A DNA stretch of 64,000 bases from Streptomyces albus subsp. albus (GCF_000719865.1 NZ_JOID01000008.1:434001-498000); one strand, 5' to 3'. Numbered from the stretch's first letter, positions 52,690 to 61,922 are shown. Notes: generated from the sequence alone by a model not told the origin. Made by a program: numbers and translations.

Positions 52690-53613
52690 GTGGCCGGAGC
52701 ACAGCACGGGCCGGCAGGGCGTGAGCCGGCGGGACACGAGCCGGCGGGAACGGGCGCGATCGGGCTGGTGCTCGCCCGCCCCGCCCGGCTGCTCGGCGTC
52801 GAGCCCTTCTTCATGGAGTTCATCGCCGGCATCGAGGAGAGCCTGGCGGAACGCGGCATGTCCGTGCTCCTCCACGTCGTCCCCGAGCAGGACGCCGAGC
52901 TGGCCGCCTACCGGCGGTGGGCCGAGCGGGGCCTCGTGGAGGCCGTCGCGGTCGTCAACCTCACCGCCGGCGACCGGCGGCCCGCCGCCCTGCGGGAACT
53001 CGGCCTGCCCGCCGTGCTCGTCGGCACCTGGGAGGAGGACCCGGCCGCCCCGGCCGTCCGCACCGACGACGCCGGGGCCGTACGGGAGGCGCTGGCGCGG
53101 CTGCTGGAGCTGGGCCACCGGCGCATCGCGCGGGTGAGCGGCCCGGCGGAGCTGCTGCACACCCGGGTGCGGACCGCCGCCCTGGAGGACGGCTGCCGCG
53201 CGGCGGGCCTGGAGCGCCCCGTGATCGTCGAGGGCGACTACTCCGCCGAGGCGGGGGAGCGGCTGACCGCGCGGCTGCTGGGCGCGGCCGAACCGCCCAC
53301 CGCGATCCTCTACGACAACGACGTGATGGCGGTGGCCGGGCTGGCCACCGCCAAGGAGCTCGGCTTCGCCGTGCCGGAGCGGCTCTCCCTGATCGCCTGG
53401 GACGACTCCACCCTGTGCCGGCTGGCCTCCCCGCCGCTCACCACCATGAGCCTGGACGTCCACCAGTACGGCGTGCTGGTCGCCCGGTCCGTGCTCGAAC
53501 TCGTGGACGGGCGCCCGGTGGCGGAGCGCTCGCTGCCCACCGCCCGCTACGTGCCGCGCGGCAGCACCGCACCCCGCGCGGCGGCCGGCGAGGCGGGCGC
53601 GGCCGGCGCCTGA
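52690..53613 (+). CDS. LacI-type effector-binding domain protein lacking the DNA-binding domain
   Basis: 307 residues. From about residue 22 it is a full LacI/periplasmic-binding-protein-like fold (IGLVLARPARLLGVEPFFME … GHRRIARVSGP … ILYDNDVMAVAGLATAKELGF … SLIAWDDSTLCRLASPPLTT). Yet the first 20 residues are only MAGAQHGPAGREPAGHEPAG, with no helix-turn-helix, and the upstream DNA is the end of the beta-mannosidase gene. There is also no signal peptide. The GTG abuts that gene's stop, implying coupled translation. It may sense a sugar and act on another regulator, or be a regulator that lost its head. Confidence 0.8.
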   Translation: MAGAQHGPAGREPAGHEPAGTGAIGLVLARPARLLGVEPFFMEFIAGIEESLAERGMSVLLHVVPEQDAELAAYRRWAERGLVEAVAVVNLTAGDRRPAALRELGLPAVLVGTWEEDPAAPAVRTDDAGAVREALARLLELGHRRIARVSGPAELLHTRVRTAALEDGCRAAGLERPVIVEGDYSAEAGERLTARLLGAAEPPTAILYDNDVMAVAGLATAKELGFAVPERLSLIAWDDSTLCRLASPPLTTMSLDVHQYGVLVARSVLELVDGRPVAERSLPTARYVPRGSTAPRAAAGEAGAAGA

Positions 53614-53712
53614 ACCGTCCGCCGGCCGGCGGCGCGCCGCCGTCATCCCGCCGCTGCGCCCCCCTCACCGTACGGACACCGGGCATTGGGCGGTGCCCGG
53701 GACAGTCATGGC

Positions 53713-54465
53713 ATGCTCTCGACATCGACCGCTTCGGCGGGCACGTCCTCGTACACCATGGCGATAGCCGACACCGATGAGCTGATCCACGCCGCGCAGC
53801 GACTGCGCCACCAGGTCTTCGCCGGGGAGCGCGGCGCCCGGCTGCGCCCGACGGCGGACGGGCGGGACACCGACGCGTTCGACGAGGTGATGGACCACCT
53901 CGTCGTCACCGACACGGCGACCGGCGAAGCCGTCGGAACCTACCGGCTGCTGCCCCCGGGCCGCAGCGAACGCCTCTACTCCGAGACCGAGTTCGACCTG
54001 CGCACGCTCCCGGCCGAGGTGCGCGCCTCCATGGTCGAGGCCGGCCGGGCCTGCGTGCACCCCGCGCACCGCACGGGCGGGGTCATCAACCTCATGTGGT
54101 CCGGGCTCGCCCGCTACGTCCTGCTGTCCGGGCACCGCTATCTCGCCGGCTGCGCCTCCGTGCCACTGGGCGACGGCGGGCAGGCGGCGGCGAACGCCTG
54201 GCTGCTGGGCACCACCCGGCACGCCGCCCCGCCCGCGCTGCGCGTCCAGCCGCTCGACCCGTGGACCCCGCCCCACCCCGTGGACGCCCGGCCGGACCCG
54301 CTCGCCCTGCCGCCGCTCCTCCGCGGCTATCTGCGGGCCGGCGCCTGGATGTGCGGACCGCCGCAGCACGACCGGGTGTTCGGCGACGCCGACTTCTTCG
54401 TCCTCCTCGACACCGAACGCATGAACGACCGCTATCGGCGCTTCTTCCTGGGCGACCTCCGGTGA
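53713..54465 (+). CDS. GNAT-type acyltransferase, OlsB-like (ornithine N-acyltransferase family)
   Basis: 250 residues. The N-terminal part matches the OlsB/hemolysin-like acyltransferase pattern: RLRHQVFAGERGARL, then DHLVVTDTATGEAVGTYRLL, a SRFxI-like EAGRACVHPAHRTGGVINLMW, and a C-terminal FGDADFFVLLDTERM. OlsB adds a 3-hydroxy fatty acyl group to ornithine, the first step of ornithine-lipid synthesis. ATG 53713 lacks a ribosome binding site and may be leaderless. Its stop overlaps the next acyltransferase gene (GTGA), the usual olsB–olsA arrangement. Substrate by analogy only. Confidence 0.8.
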   Translation: MLSTSTASAGTSSYTMAIADTDELIHAAQRLRHQVFAGERGARLRPTADGRDTDAFDEVMDHLVVTDTATGEAVGTYRLLPPGRSERLYSETEFDLRTLPAEVRASMVEAGRACVHPAHRTGGVINLMWSGLARYVLLSGHRYLAGCASVPLGDGGQAAANAWLLGTTRHAAPPALRVQPLDPWTPPHPVDARPDPLALPPLLRGYLRAGAWMCGPPQHDRVFGDADFFVLLDTERMNDRYRRFFLGDLR

Positions 54466-55316
54466 ACCCCTGGGCCCCCGGCTCCCCCTGCGCCCCGGCC
54501 GGCTGCGTCGCGCACTCCGCCCCGCCCGTGCGCCCGTTCCGGGCCCTCCGCCGCGCCGCCGCCTTCACCCGGGAGGTGGCCGGAGCGCTGCGGGACGGCG
54601 ACGACATCGCCCGGCCGGAGACGCTGCGCGGGCGGGCCCGCGCACTGCTCGACGCGCTCGGCGTACGGCTGGAGACCCCGGACGGCGCCGTCCTCAGCGC
54701 CCCGGCCGGATCGGACGCGCGCGGGGGGCCGGGCGGCCCCGCTCCCGGCACCCTGATCGTCGCCAACCACATCTCCTGGCTCGACGCCGTCGCCCTGCTG
54801 GCCGTCGAGCCGGTGACCCTGCTCGCCAAGCGCGAGGTGGGCGGCTGGCCGGTGCTCGGGCCGGTGGTCCGGCGCGCCGGTACGCGCTTCATCGACCGGG
54901 GCAGTCTGCGCGGGCTCCCCGCCACCGTGGCGGACCTGGCCGGGCTGCTGCGCGCCGGGCGGTCGGTGGCCGTCTTCCCCGAGGGGGCCACGCACTGCTC
55001 CGCCCCCGGCGGCCCGTTCCGGCCGGCCGCGTTCCAGGCCGCGCTCGACGCCGCGGCAGCCGTGCGTCCCGTCACCATCGGCTACGAACAGGCGGGCGCC
55101 CCGAGCACCGTGGCCGCGTTCGTCGGCGAGGACGGTTTCGGCGGCTCGCTGCACCGGGTGCTGACCGCCCGCGCGCTCACCGTCCGTGTCCGCGTCCACC
55201 CGCCGCTGCTGCCGGTGTCCGGCGGGGACGACCGGCGCTCCCTGGCGGCGCACGCGCAGGCGCTGGTACGGCACGAGGCCCGGCCCGCTCGTCACCGAGT
55301 GGGCCGGGCCTCGTGA
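54462..55316 (+). CDS. PlsC-type 1-acyl acyltransferase, OlsA-like
   Basis: 284 residues. It carries the acyltransferase blocks LIVANHISWLDAVALL (catalytic NHx4D), FIDRGSLRGLP and VFPEGATHC (the EG block of the family). OlsA O-acylates lyso-ornithine lipid; the tight GTGA overlap with the OlsB-like gene supports that role over general phospholipid synthesis. The first about 55 residues are not conserved. The last 13 codons lie inside a perfect 15-bp inverted repeat that acts as the terminator. Confidence 0.82.
   Translation: MNPWAPGSPCAPAGCVAHSAPPVRPFRALRRAAAFTREVAGALRDGDDIARPETLRGRARALLDALGVRLETPDGAVLSAPAGSDARGGPGGPAPGTLIVANHISWLDAVALLAVEPVTLLAKREVGGWPVLGPVVRRAGTRFIDRGSLRGLPATVADLAGLLRAGRSVAVFPEGATHCSAPGGPFRPAAFQAALDAAAAVRPVTIGYEQAGAPSTVAAFVGEDGFGGSLHRVLTARALTVRVRVHPPLLPVSGGDDRRSLAAHAQALVRHEARPARHRVGRAS
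55272..55315. terminator. bidirectional terminator overlapping the olsA-like stop codon
   Basis: A perfect 15-bp stem, CACGAGGCCCGGCCC (55272-55286) with GGGCCGGGCCTCGTG (55301-55315). The 14-base loop can pair further (CTCG/CGAG). The right arm includes the first bases of the stop codon TGA 55314-55316. The convergent GlsB gene ends 87 bp further on, so it can serve both. Confidence 0.85.
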
Positions 55317-55402
55317 ACATCCCCGGATCCGTCGTCCGCCGGCCGCGGGGCGGGCCCTCCCGGGGCCCGCGCCCCGCGCGGAGGCGGACGGTGCCCGCGC
55401 CG

Positions 55403-55666
55403 TCAGGCCCGCGCCTTGGCCCGGTCGAGCGCGGCGATACCGACGGCAGCCAGCGCGATCTGGATCAGCCACTCGATCCAGTCGGGACCATTCGTGTTGG
55501 AGACGCCCAGGGCGCCCGCGAGCGCCGTACCGATCAGCGCGGCGACGATACCGACGAGGATCGTCCACAGCACGCCGATCCGCTGCCGGCCGGGAAGAAC
55601 GAGCCGTCCCAGCACACCGATGATGATGCCGATGATGATCGCGCTGATGATGCCCGAGATCTCCAT
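55403..55666 (-). CDS. GlsB/YeaQ/YmgE family membrane protein
   Basis: 87 residues, nearly all in three membrane helices: ISAIIIGIIIGVLGRLVLPG, ILVGIVAALIGTALAGALG and WLIQIALAAVGIAALDRAKA. The family (transglycosylase-associated, GlsB) is linked to envelope stress, with no proven activity. The ATG is preceded by GGAGAGG. Single-gene unit, convergent with the acyltransferase pair. Confidence 0.93.
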   Translation of the reverse strand: MEISGIISAIIIGIIIGVLGRLVLPGRQRIGVLWTILVGIVAALIGTALAGALGVSNTNGPDWIEWLIQIALAAVGIAALDRAKARA

Positions 55667-55784
55667 GACTGCCTCTCCGTACTGACTCCGTAGTGATGTG
55701 CGAAACCGCGGTGTGTACGGTCCTTCTGCCCCGACATGTGCGCGTCACTCCGAGGCGGCCGCGGACGCCCGTCCGCCCGGTCGT

Positions 55785-57326
55785 TCAGCCCGTCGCGTGC
55801 AGGGCCCGCACGGCGTCCACTGTGTCGGCCTCGGACGCCGGCTTGTCCTCGCGGTAGCGGAGCACGCGCGCGAAGCGCAGGGTGATGCCCTCGGGGTAGC
55901 GGGAGGAGCGCTGCACCCCGTCGAACGCGATCTCGACGACCAGCTCCGGCCGGACCGTCACCCCCCACGGCTCCCGCGCGGTGGCCAGGTCCAGCAGCCG
56001 CTCCGTCTGCCAGGCGAGCAGCCGGTCGGTCAGGCCCTTGAACGTCTTGCCGAGCATGGCGAAGGAACCGTCCGGCCGCCGCGCGCCGAGATGGAGGTTG
56101 GAGAGCTTGCCGCTGCGCCGCCCATGGCCCCACTCCGCGGCGAGCACCACCAGATCGAGGGTGTGCACCGGTTTCACCTTCAGCCAGGAGGCGCCGCGCC
56201 GTCCTGCGCTGTACACCGCGTCCAGCGCCTTCAGCACGACACCCTCGTGCCCCCGCTCCAGGGTGTCGGCGGCGAACTCCCGCACCGCGCGCCGGGTCTC
56301 CTCCGCGGTGGGGTCGGCGGCGACCAGGCGCCGTACGCGCAGCGGCTCCGGCACCACCCGGGCCAGCTCGGCGTGGCGCGCGGAGGCGGGGAGCTCCAGC
56401 AGGTCCCGGCCGTCGACGGCGAGCAGGTCGAAGAAGACGGCGGAGAGCGGCAGCGACAGCCGGGCGGCGGAGACGTCCACGCGCGAACCGACCCGCCCGG
56501 AGACCTCCTGGAAGGGCCGCGGCCGGCCGTCCTCGCGCAGGGCGATCACCTCCCCGTCGAGCACGGCCCGGTCGGCCGCCAACTCCCGTGCCGCCTCGGT
56601 CACTTCCGGCAACCGGTCGGTGATCTCGTCCAGCGTTCGGGTCCAGATCCGGACCGCGTCACCGTCCCGGTGCACCTGCACCCGGATGCCGTCGAGCTTC
56701 TCCTCCACCGCGCACGGACCCAGCTTGTCCAGGGCCTCGTCCACGCTCTTCGCGGTGTGCGCCAGCATGGGCAGCACCGGGCGGCCGACCCGCAGCCGGA
56801 AGTCGGCCAGCGCGGCCGGCCCCCGCTCCAGCAGCACCTCGGCGACCCCGCCGAGCGAGCCGCCCAGCATCACGGCCCGGCGGACCTCGGCCGGCTCCGC
56901 GCCGGTGGCGGCGGCCAGCCCTTCCACGGCGAGCGCGTCCAGCGCTCCCTGCCGCAGCTCGCCGGAGAGCAGCCCGAGCAGAAACCGCTGCTCCTCCCCG
57001 GTCGCCGCCTCCAGCAGCGCGCCGACCAGCCGCTTCCGCTCCGCCAGGGCGCCGGTGCCGGAGACGGCCGCGATCGCGCCGAGCGCGGCGTCGACCTCCA
57101 GGACGGACAGCCGCGGGGCGGGCGCGGGCGGCCGGGGCTCCTTGAGAACGCTCCAGCCCACCCCGATCCGCCGCTGGGGCAGCCGGCCGGCCAGATAGGT
57201 GATGATCAGGGGAGCCTCGGCGGGCTCGGCGCTCCGGAAGAGCCGGGCGAGCAGACGGGTCTTCTCCGAGCGGGCGGAGGTGGCGGCGACATCCCTGGAC
57301 GTCTCCGCGAGTTCGGCCAGCAGCAT
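55785..57326 (-). CDS. ligB: ATP-dependent DNA ligase (LigB-like)
   Basis: 513 residues, close to mycobacterial LigB (about 507). The N-terminal ligase domain (to about 180) is followed by the adenylation domain with the nucleophile Lys210 in AVEEKLDGIRVQ, then DGEVIAL, FFDLLAVDG, HEGVVLKALDAVYSAGRRG and SWLKVKPVHTLDLVVLA, and an OB-fold with FKGLTDRLLAWQ. It seals nicks using ATP; probably an accessory repair ligase beside the NAD-dependent enzyme. The ATG at 57326 follows TAGGGATGACGGC, which looks like a -10 with leaderless start; weak ribosome binding site. Confidence 0.9.
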   Translation of the reverse strand: MLLAELAETSRDVAATSARSEKTRLLARLFRSAEPAEAPLIITYLAGRLPQRRIGVGWSVLKEPRPPAPAPRLSVLEVDAALGAIAAVSGTGALAERKRLVGALLEAATGEEQRFLLGLLSGELRQGALDALAVEGLAAATGAEPAEVRRAVMLGGSLGGVAEVLLERGPAALADFRLRVGRPVLPMLAHTAKSVDEALDKLGPCAVEEKLDGIRVQVHRDGDAVRIWTRTLDEITDRLPEVTEAARELAADRAVLDGEVIALREDGRPRPFQEVSGRVGSRVDVSAARLSLPLSAVFFDLLAVDGRDLLELPASARHAELARVVPEPLRVRRLVAADPTAEETRRAVREFAADTLERGHEGVVLKALDAVYSAGRRGASWLKVKPVHTLDLVVLAAEWGHGRRSGKLSNLHLGARRPDGSFAMLGKTFKGLTDRLLAWQTERLLDLATAREPWGVTVRPELVVEIAFDGVQRSSRYPEGITLRFARVLRYREDKPASEADTVDAVRALHATG

Positions 57327-57919
57327 GCCGTCATCCCTACCCGCGCTCCCGCCCCGCGGCCCGGGGGAACCGGCATTCGGCCGCATGCCGCTGATACCTC
57401 TTCCGCTTCTTCCCGCGGCGCACCGGCTCGCAGTGCGCCGACAGGACGTGACCGCCGGTCCATTGCTCCTTGCCCAGCGCGACGAAAACCGGGGCGATGC
57501 GGACGGGGAAAAACTTCCGTGATCCCGCTCCCCGGAAACCGGAGAAATTCCCTGCCGGGAACCAACCCGGGGAACGTTCCCCACGTCATCCATATCGACC
57601 GGGAGAGCTGGATTGAGCCCCGGTCTTCTTCTCGCGACCCGTGAGAAGACCCGTGGGGGTGGAGTGACGCATGTCACGACGTGTGGTTACGGTGCTGACG
57701 TGCACCCCCGGGAAAGGGGAGGGGGCCGGAGCGGCGCGCACCGCTCCATGGAAAAGGGGGAATTGCGGACTCCGCGGAAACCGTGCGGAGTGGCTCGCAT
57801 ACCGATGGTGCACGTGCAAAGGCTCATGCATGGGCATGTGAACGCGGTTATGATCCGGGCAGCCCGCAACCCCCCACGCATACGGCGGGATACCGCCGGC
57901 GCTATTTCGGGAGAGTCCT
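57327..57919. other. 593-bp divergent region ligB / DUF397 gene
   Basis: No gene seen. The 57840-57900 part is AT-richer and contains TATGAT (57849-57854), a good -10 for the DUF397 gene with a poor -35 (ATGCAT). A Crp-like site lies further upstream (listed separately). Confidence 0.55.
57664..57677. promoter_or_regulatory. candidate Crp/cAMP receptor protein binding site
   Basis: GTGACGCATGTCAC is a perfect dyad (GTGAC-4-GTCAC) and fits the Streptomyces Crp consensus GTG-N6-GNCAC. It lies 243 bp before the DUF397 start and 338 bp from ligB. In Streptomyces, Crp links germination, development and antibiotic production. Confidence 0.5.
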
Positions 57920-58159
57920 GTGCATCACGCGTACAACGGTATGGCCGCCACGGAACTGAGGGAGGTCGTGTGGCAGAAGAGCCGGCACAGCAATTCACAA
58001 GGTGCTTGTGTGGAGTTCGCCAAGCTCCCCGGAGGTGACGTCGCGGTGCGCAACTCGCGCCATCCGGACGGGCCCGCGCTGATCTATACGCCCGCCGAGG
58101 TCGAGGCGATGCTGCTGGGCATCAAGGACGGGGAGTTCGATCACCTGATCAGGGACTGA
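57920..58159 (+). CDS. stand-alone DUF397 domain protein
   Basis: 79 residues, with VVWQKSRHSNSQGACVEFAK, VRNSRHPDGPALIYTPAEVE and AMLLGIKDGEFDHLI. Unlike the DUF397 gene at 20.6 kb, no XRE gene adjoins it; an XRE/DUF5753 gene and an ATPase gene lie 3-4 kb downstream beyond a Clp ATPase gene, so the usual triad seems split. GTG with GGGAGAG upstream; a later ATG (MAATEL) is possible. Probably a developmental regulator partner. Confidence 0.85.
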   Translation: MHHAYNGMAATELREVVWQKSRHSNSQGACVEFAKLPGGDVAVRNSRHPDGPALIYTPAEVEAMLLGIKDGEFDHLIRD

Positions 58160-58498
58160 CCCGCTCCGCGGCAGGCAGGCAGGCAGGCCGGGTCGCCGTC
58201 CCCGGCCGGTCCCCGGGCCTCACGGACCACCCCGCAGATCCCCCACCTCCCGTACGCCCGGTCGCCGGACGCCCTGCACACTCCCTCATGCCGCGCCCGC
58301 CGGCCGGACGCCGGCGCGTACCCGGGCGGGAGCCGGCGGATCACGCGGCCGAGCAGGTCGTCGCCGGCGAGCTCCGCCACGACGCCGAGCACCGCGCCGA
58401 CCTCCCACCGGCCGGTCGCCGCCATGGCGCCTTCGATCCCGGCGGCGACGCTGTCGACCCCAATCCGACCCAAGATGGGGAAATCCAGCTCAGATCGG
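58160..58498. other. 339-bp gap with possible gene remnant
   Basis: Starts with GCAG tetranucleotide repeats (58170-58187). On the minus strand 58141-58425 could encode MAATGRWEVGAVLGVVAELA and GDDLLGRVIRRLPPG, which looks protein-like but has no identified family and loses sense downstream. It may be the rest of a decayed gene. The Clp gene ends at 58499. Confidence 0.35.
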
Positions 58499-60991
58499 CT
58501 ACTCGGTCGGACTTGCTGCGTCCGGCTCCGGCGCTTCCGCACCGCCCGAGTCGGCCGCCGGACCGAGGGCCAGTGCCAGCTCGCCGTCCTTGACATCGGC
58601 GACGACGGTGTCGTCCGGATTGAGCGAGCCGCTGAGCAGCATGTTCGAAAGGCGGTTGTCGAGCTCCGTCTGGATGGTACGGCGCAGCGGCCGGGCCCCG
58701 AACTCCGGCTGGTAGCCACGATTGGCCAGCCACTCCTTGGCGGTCTCGGTGACCTCGAGGTTGATCTGCTGGGCGTGGAGCCTGCGCCTGCTGCGTTCCA
58801 GCAGAAGGTCGACAATGCGCACCAGGTCCGCCCGGGTCAGGGCGTGGAAGACGATGATCTCGTCGATGCGGTTGAGGAACTCGGGCCGGAAATGCCCCTG
58901 GAGTTCGGCCATCAGGTCATCCCTGATGTCGTCGACCTCCCCCCGGTGGTCCAGGATGCGCTGGGAGGCGATGTTGCTGGTCATGATGACCACGGTGTGC
59001 CGGAAGTCGATCGTGCGTCCCTGGGCGTCCGTGAGCCGTCCGTCGTCCAGCACCTGCAGCAGCAGGTTGAAGACGTCCGGGTGGGCCTTCTCGACCTCGT
59101 CGAACAGCATGACGCTGTACGGCTTGCGGCGCACCGCCTCGGTGAGCTGCCCGGCCTCCTCGTAACCGACGTATCCGGGCGGGGAGCCGACGAGCCGGGA
59201 GACGGTGTGCTTCTCCTGGAACTCGCTCATGTCGAAGCGGATCATCCGGTCGGCTTCTCCGAAGAGCAGTTCCGCAAGTGCCTTGGCCAGCTCCGTCTTG
59301 CCGACACCCGTGGGTCCGAGGAAGAGGAAGCTGCCGGTTGGCCGGTCGGGGTCTCCCATGCCCGCCCGCCCGCGGCGCACGGCCTGGGAGACGGCAGTGA
59401 CTGCCTCGTCCTGGCCGACCACGCGCTCGTGCAGGGCCTCTTCGAGCTTCGTGAGCCGCTCGCGCTCGGTCTCGGTGAGCTGGGAGACGGGGATGCCGGT
59501 GCGCGCGGAGAGCACATCGGCGATGTCCTCGGGAGTCACGCTGCCGGCCTCTTCCCGCTCCCCGCCGGCGCCGGCGAGTTCCCGCTCCGTCTGCCGGATC
59601 TGCCCCTTGAGCTGTGCTGCGCGTTCGTAGTCCTCGGTGCTGACGGCCTCGTCCTTCTCCCTGCGGAGCTTGGTGAGGCGGTCTTCCAGGCTCGCCGTCC
59701 CGGCCGGGGCGCCGAGGCCGCGCAGTCCCACCCGGGCTCCTGCCTGGTCCATGAGGTCGATCGCCTTGTCCGGCAGGAAGCGGTCGGTGATGTAGCGATC
59801 GGACAGGGCGGCCGCGGCGTCCAGGGACTCGTCCGTGTAACGGACCTGGTGGTGGGCCTCGTAGGAGTCGCGGAGCCCGTGCAGGATCTCGACCGTCTCC
59901 TCGACGGTGGGCTCGCGCACCATGACCGGCTGGAAGCGGCGTTCGAGGGCGGCGTCCTTCTCGATGTACCTGCGGTACTCGTCGATGGTGGTGGCGCCGA
60001 CGACGCTGAGGTCGCCCCGGGCGAGCGCGGGCTTGAGGATGTTTCCGGCGTCCATGGCGCCTTCGGCGCCTCCGCCGGCGCCGACGACCGTGTGCAGCTC
60101 GTCGATGAACAGGACGATGCCGCTCTCGGACTCCGTGACCTCGTCGATCACCTTCTTCAGCCGCTCCTCGAACTCTCCCCGGTACTTGGACCCGGCGACC
60201 AGGCCGGCCATGTCGAGGCTCACGACGCGGCGGTCGCGCAGAGCCTTCGGGACCTCTCCGGCGACGATCCGCTGCGCCAGCCCTTCGACGATGGCGGTCT
60301 TGCCGACGCCGGGATCCCCGGTGAGCACGGGGTTGTTCTTGGTGCGCCGGGAAAGGACCTCCACGGTCTGCTCGATCTCCTCGGCCCGGCCGATCACCGG
60401 GTCGAGGCGTCCGCTGCGGGCCTCGTCGGTGAGGTCGCGCCCGTATTCGTCCAAGGTGGGGGTGTCGCTGTGCCCGCCCGACGGCGCCTTCCGGCCGGCT
60501 CCGCCGCCGCTCAGCGCGCCGGGGGAGACCCCCTCGGATTCCAGCGTGCGGGCGAGGTCCGAATCGTCCAGCAACGCGGTGAGGATGTGCTCCGGACCGA
60601 TGTACGAGGCACCGGCCGCCTGGGAGTGGGCGTGGGCGGCAAGCAGGGCGCGCTTCGCCGCCGGGGTGAGCCCGGGGCCGCCGGTTCCGGTGGGAAGGTT
60701 CTCCTGCAGGTCCGCAGCCAGCTGGTCCGGATCAGCGCCTGCCTGCTCCAGCACCTGCCGGGCGGTCGGCACCTGCGTGGCGGCCCACAGCAGGTGCACA
60801 GTGTCGAGATCGGCCCCGTCCTCGGCCGCCCGGCCGCCTGCCGCCGCCAGCAGCTCGTGAGAGGAATCGCTGAGCAGTCGCCCGATGGGCACGCGCTGTA
60901 CGGCCGGCGGCGAGGCTCCCGGACTCATGCCGAAGAAACGGTTGAAGAGATCGGAGAACGGGTCGCCGGACCCGAAGGGCGAAGTTGTCAC
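58499..60991 (-). CDS. ClpC-like AAA+ unfoldase (Clp ATP-binding subunit)
   Basis: About 830 residues. After a short N-terminus ([20 protein letters not shown]) come Clp-N repeats, AAA module 1 (Walker [10 protein letters not shown], Walker [10 protein letters not shown]), a UVR-type coiled segment ([20 protein letters not shown]) typical of ClpC, and AAA module 2 (GPTGVGKTE, then [20 protein letters not shown] and [10 protein letters not shown]). It unfolds proteins for ClpP or for refolding. It differs from housekeeping ClpC, whose N-terminus starts MFERFTDRAR, so it is a second paralogue. GTG 60991 is used; ATG 61000 is equally possible. Confidence 0.88.
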   Translation of the reverse strand: MTTSPFGSGDPFSDLFNRFFGMSPGASPPAVQRVPIGRLLSDSSHELLAAAGGRAAEDGADLDTVHLLWAATQVPTARQVLEQAGADPDQLAADLQENLPTGTGGPGLTPAAKRALLAAHAHSQAAGASYIGPEHILTALLDDSDLARTLESEGVSPGALSGGGAGRKAPSGGHSDTPTLDEYGRDLTDEARSGRLDPVIGRAEEIEQTVEVLSRRTKNNPVLTGDPGVGKTAIVEGLAQRIVAGEVPKALRDRRVVSLDMAGLVAGSKYRGEFEERLKKVIDEVTESESGIVLFIDELHTVVGAGGGAEGAMDAGNILKPALARGDLSVVGATTIDEYRRYIEKDAALERRFQPVMVREPTVEETVEILHGLRDSYEAHHQVRYTDESLDAAAALSDRYITDRFLPDKAIDLMDQAGARVGLRGLGAPAGTASLEDRLTKLRREKDEAVSTEDYERAAQLKGQIRQTERELAGAGGEREEAGSVTPEDIADVLSARTGIPVSQLTETERERLTKLEEALHERVVGQDEAVTAVSQAVRRGRAGMGDPDRPTGSFLFLGPTGVGKTELAKALAELLFGEADRMIRFDMSEFQEKHTVSRLVGSPPGYVGYEEAGQLTEAVRRKPYSVMLFDEVEKAHPDVFNLLLQVLDDGRLTDAQGRTIDFRHTVVIMTSNIASQRILDHRGEVDDIRDDLMAELQGHFRPEFLNRIDEIIVFHALTRADLVRIVDLLLERSRRRLHAQQINLEVTETAKEWLANRGYQPEFGARPLRRTIQTELDNRLSNMLLSGSLNPDDTVVADVKDGELALALGPAADSGGAEAPEPDAASPTE

Positions 60992-61361
60992 AAGAACCAT
61001 CCCGTCATGCGGGCGCCACCGCAGCGCGCAGCCTGCCGTAGTCGAAATATCCCTTACGTGGCTATTCTCCGCCGGATTGTCCCGGCGCGCGAACGCGGCA
61101 GGTGAGCGACGGGCGTCCTGATGCGGAGCCGCAGATGTCACAGGCGATCGGGCACGAGGCGGCCGTGGCTCCGCGCGATTGGGGAGTCGACCGACACCGG
61201 CAGTCGATGTCTCCGGCCGCATCCACCCTCGCCCGTGCGGCCCGGAGTATCCGGGTGAACGTGCCGTCTACGGCTCACCGGCGGAGCAGCGGCTGGAATC
61301 CCCGCTCTGCATCGGACAGTTCATGGCGACGTGTCACCCGACCATGATCCATCGGCCGAGA
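60992..61361. other. 370-bp region upstream of the Clp gene
   Basis: Between the Clp start and the 3' end of the ATPase gene (same strand). No gene is seen. It contains no HspR-type HAIR inverted repeat (CTTGAGT-N7-ACTCAAG), so heat-shock control of this Clp gene by HspR is not supported. ATAT-rich sequence near 61050 may be the promoter. Confidence 0.5.
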
Positions 61362-61922
61362 TCATGTGACGACAGGCCCCTGGCGCACCCGGAGCGCCGG
61401 CAGCCGGAACAGTGCCCAGACGACCTTCCCGCGCAGCGTCCCCGCGAGCGGATGCCAGCCCCAGTTGTCGCTGAAGGCCTCGACGAGATGGAGTCCGCGG
61501 CCGGACTCCCCGGCGCGCTCGGGGTCCTCCGGCAGGTGTCTCCCCGTGACCGGGCTGTCCCGGCTGGGGTCCCGTACGGCGCAGACCAGATGAGTGCTCC
61601 AGCGCATCAGATGCAGCCGCACGGCCGGTTCCGCCGTGCGCGTCCCCGCGGCCGGGTCCTGGCGGGCGGCGGTGGACAGGGCGTCCGGCAGGGCGTGCCG
61701 CAGCGCGTTGGTGACCAGTTCCGAGACGACCAGCGCGACCGTGTCGAAGTGGTCGTCGAGATCCCACTCCGAGAGCGCGGACCGGGTGAACCGGCGTGCG
61801 CCCCCCACCGATTCGTAGTGCGGCGCGAGCGAGCAGGTGGCGCTGCTGGAGACCGCCTCATAGCCGATGGGCGGAAGCTCCCGCCGTAACGGCTCGAGCA
61901 TGGTCGATCCTTTGGTCCCCAT
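61362..61922 (-). CDS. anti-sigma-type ATP-binding protein (HATPase_c, SpoIIAB/RsbW-like)
   Basis: 186 residues. After MGTKGSTMLEPLRRELPP comes an HATPase fold: FDTVALVVSELVTNALRHAL (N box), a G1 region LHLMRWSTHLVCAVRDPSRD, and GRGLHLVEAFSDNWGW. These streptomycete proteins resemble serine kinases that bind anti-sigma-factor antagonists. ATG 61922 has AGGAG eight bases upstream. Codon 12 (61889-61887) is TTA, so translation should depend on the bldA tRNA. It is divergent from the XRE/DUF5753 gene, a common regulatory pairing in the genus. Confidence 0.9.
   Translation of the reverse strand: MGTKGSTMLEPLRRELPPIGYEAVSSSATCSLAPHYESVGGARRFTRSALSEWDLDDHFDTVALVVSELVTNALRHALPDALSTAARQDPAAGTRTAEPAVRLHLMRWSTHLVCAVRDPSRDSPVTGRHLPEDPERAGESGRGLHLVEAFSDNWGWHPLAGTLRGKVVWALFRLPALRVRQGPVVT

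Noticed and set aside
60992..61361. HspR/HAIR heat-shock operator for the Clp gene
   Set aside because: No CTTGAGT/ACTCAAG inverted repeat is present.
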